Source: an uncultured Oribacterium sp.
GTDB taxonomy: Bacteria; Bacillota; Clostridia; Lachnospirales; Lachnospiraceae
Direction of reading: 5' to 3'
Assembly (NCBI GenBank): GCA_900772695.1
Contig: CAAGRO010000313.1
Coordinates: forward strand, 1 to 6,013
DNA: 6,013 nt
The notes beneath the pieces are model-generated. The model was not told where the DNA came from. It saw only the letters and a program-made list of their open reading frames with translations, and made no database searches. Within the stretch, counting starts at the first letter, position 1, and each line of letters begins with the position of its first letter. Shown here piece after piece: positions 5,323-6,013 of the stretch. Made by a program: the position numbers and the translations under genes.

Positions 5323-5940
5323 TTAGTACTTGGATTCCGACTTGTGCTTGATGTAGCTGAAGATCAGGTTGATGCACAGCAGGAAGATAAACAGGACGAC
5401 GCCCGTTGCGATCAGGGCTTCACGGTGAAGACCGACGGCATAGCCCATCTCGAGAACGATGTTGGCGGTCATGGTACGTGTGCCCTGGAAGATCCCCTTC
5501 GGCATACGCGGCTGGTTACCGGCGATCATGATGACGGCCATGGTCTCACCGATGGCACGGCCGACACCGAGGACGATACCGGCGAAGATACCGGAGCGGG
5601 CCGCCGGGACCATCACATGGAAGATGGAGCGCTCATGGGTCGCCCCCAGTGCGAGGCTGCCCTCATAGTAGCTCTCCGGCACGGCATCGATCGCAGCCTT
5701 CGCACAGCTGATGATGGTCGGCAGAATCATGATGCCCAGCAGGATGGAGGCGGTCAGAATCGACTTTCCCTTGCCGCCGAACGGCTGTGTCAGCATCGCG
5801 ATAATCGGAACGATCACGACGAGACCGAAGAAGCCGTAGACGACGGATGGGATGCCCGCGAGGAGCTCGACCGCCGGATTAATGATCTTATAGATTCGCT
5901 TCGAACAGAACTTCGAAAGGTAAACCGCCGTCAGCGCGAT
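5323..5940 (-). CDS. pstC: Phosphate ABC transporter permease PstC, N-terminus missing
   Basis: This is the partner permease of PstA. About 205 C-terminal residues are present out of a usual 290-300. It opens with IALTAVYLSKFCSKR and then shows the PstC hallmarks ELLAGIPSVVYGFFGLV, the EAA coupling loop YYEGSLALGATHERSIFHVM, GRAIGETMAVIMIAGNQ and NIVLEMGYAVGLHREALIATG. The reading frame stays open as far as 5997, but residues encoded beyond 5940 no longer resemble PstC, and a TGA follows in frame at 5998-6000. The normal upstream part (first two helices and the GVPIG motif) is absent in all three minus frames. A GTG at 5815-5817 is not the real start, because clear PstC sequence continues upstream of it. 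Truncation is by an abrupt junction, not a simple frameshift; see the adjoining lon fragment. Confidence 0.93.
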   Translation of the reverse strand: MALTAVYLSKFCSKRIYKIINPAVELLAGIPSVVYGFFGLVVIVPIIAMLTQPFGGKGKSILTASILLGIMILPTIISCAKAAIDAVPESYYEGSLALGATHERSIFHVMVPAARSGIFAGIVLGVGRAIGETMAVIMIAGNQPRMPKGIFQGTRTMTANIVLEMGYAVGLHREALIATGVVLFIFLLCINLIFSYIKHKSESKY

Positions 5941-6013
5941 TACTATCTTCGTGAGCAGATGAAGATAATCCAGCAGGAGCTCGGTGAGGATGATACATCA
6001 GACGATATAGGCG
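5932..6013 (+). pseudogene. lon: Fragment of ATP-dependent protease Lon at the window edge
   Basis: The plus strand reads QRDYYLREQMKIIQQELGED followed by DTSDDIG, with no stop to the window end. This matches the highly conserved helix of Lon, (Q)(R/K)EYYLREQMKxIQxELGE, which lies before the AAA+ ATPase domain of this cytoplasmic protease. Only 27 codons are present. The ~200-plus N-terminal residues that should precede it are replaced by antisense pstC. The rest of Lon would continue to the right. The first nine bases (CAGCGCGAT, 5932-5940) fit both Lon (QRD) and PstC (IAL, on the other strand), so the join falls at or near shared sequence. Identification is by recalled motif only. The fragment may be a genuine rearrangement or an artefact of contig construction. 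Confidence 0.75.

Noticed and set aside
5323..5817. pstC starting at the GTG at 5815-5817 as a complete 164-residue protein
   Set aside because: Clear PstC sequence (VYLSKFCSKR through VVYGFFGLV) continues in frame upstream, so this GTG is an internal valine codon.
5944..5967. Seven-base inverted repeat TATCTTC/GAAGATA near the pstC break
   Set aside because: It lies wholly within the Lon coding segment and the plus frame reads through it as normal Lon. Inverting the end segment does not restore a PstC frame, so it does not explain the break.

Overview
The window is a phosphate-uptake and phosphate-signalling (Pst/Pho) block from what looks like a Firmicute of the class Clostridia, probably a Lachnospiraceae relative. 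This rests on gene order, the style of the PstC/PstA/PhoU proteins, strong AGGAGG-type ribosome binding sites and mid-50s GC by eye. The species cannot be named from the sequence alone. All complete genes are on the minus strand, so transcription runs right to left.

In transcription order the layout is: the C-terminal two thirds of pstC (5940-5323), pstA (5311-4487), pstB (4465-3713), an unrecognised 67-residue ORF (3597-3394), phoU (3382-2618), a 169-bp gap with a stem-loop and a probable promoter, a PhoB/PhoP-type response regulator (2448-1738), a 134-bp gap with a perfect hairpin and direct repeats, and a PhoR-type histidine kinase with a TTG start (1603-251). PstC and PstA form the membrane channel, PstB is the ATPase, and PhoU links transporter state to the kinase. 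The kinase/regulator pair then controls phosphate-starvation genes, probably including this cluster. The phosphate-binding protein gene (pstS) would lie upstream of pstC, outside the window.

Two regions are not ordinary. First, the 250 bases after the kinase stop codon are almost entirely one imperfect palindrome (10-238). Its arms pair in three long blocks around a 5-base loop and it has no coding content; it looks like a palindromic or MITE-like repeat, or a long-hairpin RNA. Second, the pstC frame stops resembling PstC at about 5941. The last ~80 bases encode, on the opposite strand, a recognisable Lon protease segment (QRDYYLREQMKIIQQELGED). The right edge is therefore a head-to-head pstC/lon junction at a short shared sequence, either a rearrangement or, more likely, an assembly or amplification chimera.

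I did not find a clearly new multi-gene system. The best candidates for something undescribed are the long palindrome and the small ORF between pstB and phoU.
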